A stretch of 5,530 nt of DNA, taken from the NCBI GenBank assembly GCA_013214885.1, contig JABSRS010000253.1:1-5530 (forward strand), written 5' to 3'. A model generated the notes under the pieces. That model was given only the letters and a program-made list of their open reading frames with translations. It was not told where the DNA came from and made no database searches. Made by a program: the position numbers and the translations under genes. Below, piece after piece: positions 4,820 to 5,530 of this stretch. Every line of letters begins with the position of its first letter. The stretch's first letter is position 1. This DNA comes from Gammaproteobacteria bacterium. GTDB taxonomy: Bacteria; Pseudomonadota; Gammaproteobacteria; Enterobacterales; Psychrobiaceae.

Positions 4820-5530
4820 CTAGAACTCGACGTTAAGATTAATAAAGGCACTGCGCTTAATACCATCTAACGCACCATAGGGTTCGTGATAGACCTTATT
4901 TAAAATATTTCTGACCCCAGCATTCAGTGTGATTTTATTAAATTTAGCACCAAAATATAGGTTAACCACGGTAAAAGGGGAGAATCCTTCTTGCTGTATC
5001 ACCGACGGTTTATTGGAGACATATCTAACTTTCAATTTAGCCCATGGTTTAAATCTCCAATCACTCAATTGCTGACGAACACTGGCATTTAATTCCAGTG
5101 GTCGAGAATCTGCTGATACCCAATCAGAATCGGATGTCAGTTGATTGTAAGAGGCGTTAAATTGTAAAGACAAATCATCATCAACAAACCAATGACTAGT
5201 CAACTCTGCCCCTTTATTTATCACATTATTGACACTGAAATATTTGATTCCGCTGCGAAAAAACTCGCCTTCGCGATCATTATATTCGCCCTGTAAAGGG
5301 TCACATAAACCAAAGCGGATACATTCAACCAATGCCGCTTGGGCTCTAGGTTTTATGTTTCTGATTTCCTTGGTGGTTAAATATGATGAGAAATCACTAT
5401 AGAAAATACTGGCGCTAACAAAGAGTTTTTGATCAAAATATTTCCATGAAATTTCAGAATTTTCTGCCTGCTCGGCCTCACAGTCATTATGGCAACCCCA
5501 AAAACTGTCATAGGCGACTCGCTCATAAAG
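4820..5530 (-). CDS. TonB-dependent receptor, C-terminal barrel (partial)
   Basis: The frame is open from the window end without a start, giving 236 residues of the C-terminal end. Outer-membrane receptors of this family import iron complexes, cobalamin or other ligands with TonB energy. Evidence: alternating amphipathic strands such as KLFVSASIFYSDF, INKGAELTSHWF followed by LSLQFNASY, a VNLYFGAKF strand with LNAGVRNILNK near the end (the usual N-x-x-N-K turn before the last strands), and a terminal AFINLNVEF with C-terminal Phe, the insertion signal for the Bam machinery. Two close Cys pairs (13/17 and 70/76) lie in probable external loops and may form disulfides. TTG 5332 is not the real start, because the same frame continues upstream. 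The ligand cannot be told from this part. The gene is convergent with the peroxiredoxin. Confidence 0.85.
   Translation of the reverse strand, partial: LYERVAYDSFWGCHNDCEAEQAENSEISWKYFDQKLFVSASIFYSDFSSYLTTKEIRNIKPRAQAALVECIRFGLCDPLQGEYNDREGEFFRSGIKYFSVNNVINKGAELTSHWFVDDDLSLQFNASYNQLTSDSDWVSADSRPLELNASVRQQLSDWRFKPWAKLKVRYVSNKPSVIQQEGFSPFTVVNLYFGAKFNKITLNAGVRNILNKVYHEPYGALDGIKRSAFINLNVEF

Noticed and set aside
1..5530. CRISPR array, tRNA or rRNA genes, toxin-antitoxin pair, integron integrase
   Set aside because: No regularly spaced direct repeats, no tRNA-like cloverleaf or rRNA sequence, no paired small genes of that type and no tyrosine recombinase were seen in this window.

Overview
The window looks like the distal part of a chromosomal gene-cassette (integron) array from a marine-type gammaproteobacterium (Shewanella/Vibrio/Alteromonadales-like), followed by ordinary chromosome. 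The organism assignment is an inference from gene style, low-to-moderate GC and attC character. No integrase gene lies in the window, so the array reading rests on the attC-like sites and gene layout.

Positions 1-4070 hold small, unrelated, promoter-poor genes, all on the + strand. Each is followed by a recombination-site-like segment: a TAAC-type 5' box near the stop codon and a GTTA-type 3' box just before the next gene. In order these are: a membrane-anchored Rieske-like protein whose iron-sulfur ligand motifs are not intact (81-590); the clearest attC (596-693); a GFA/CENP-V-type zinc protein (720-1145); an attC split by an IS110/IS1111-family insertion sequence (1159-2763, transposase on the - strand); a small lipoprotein resembling DUF6694 (2825-3151); a 116-residue hypothetical protein (3385-3735); and a 73-residue hypothetical protein (3813-4034). 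The three attC-like sites after the insertion sequence are increasingly degenerate, and two overlap the stop codon or the last codons of the preceding gene.

The insertion sequence is the most interesting part. It has subterminal inverted repeats (TGAGCCGA) and a 483-base non-coding region downstream of the transposase, the arrangement known for the IS1111 group, whose DEDD transposases use a small guide RNA (seekRNA, related to bridge RNA). Placing the ends by the usual 7-base and 3-base subterminal spacing and removing the element rebuilds a continuous attC. The rebuilt target TAACACTCAAGCGCA is found as two separate exact matches inside the non-coding region (1590-1598 and 1509-1518), which overlap by TCA at the insertion point. 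I read these as candidate target guides.

From about 4200 the sequence changes to backbone genes: an exported BCP/AhpC-type peroxiredoxin (4212-4739), a strong hairpin terminator (4748-4771), and the C-terminal barrel of a TonB-dependent receptor on the - strand, cut by the window end (4820-5530). A 42-codon ORF with a good ribosome binding site (4070-4198) spans the junction and may be a cassette remnant.
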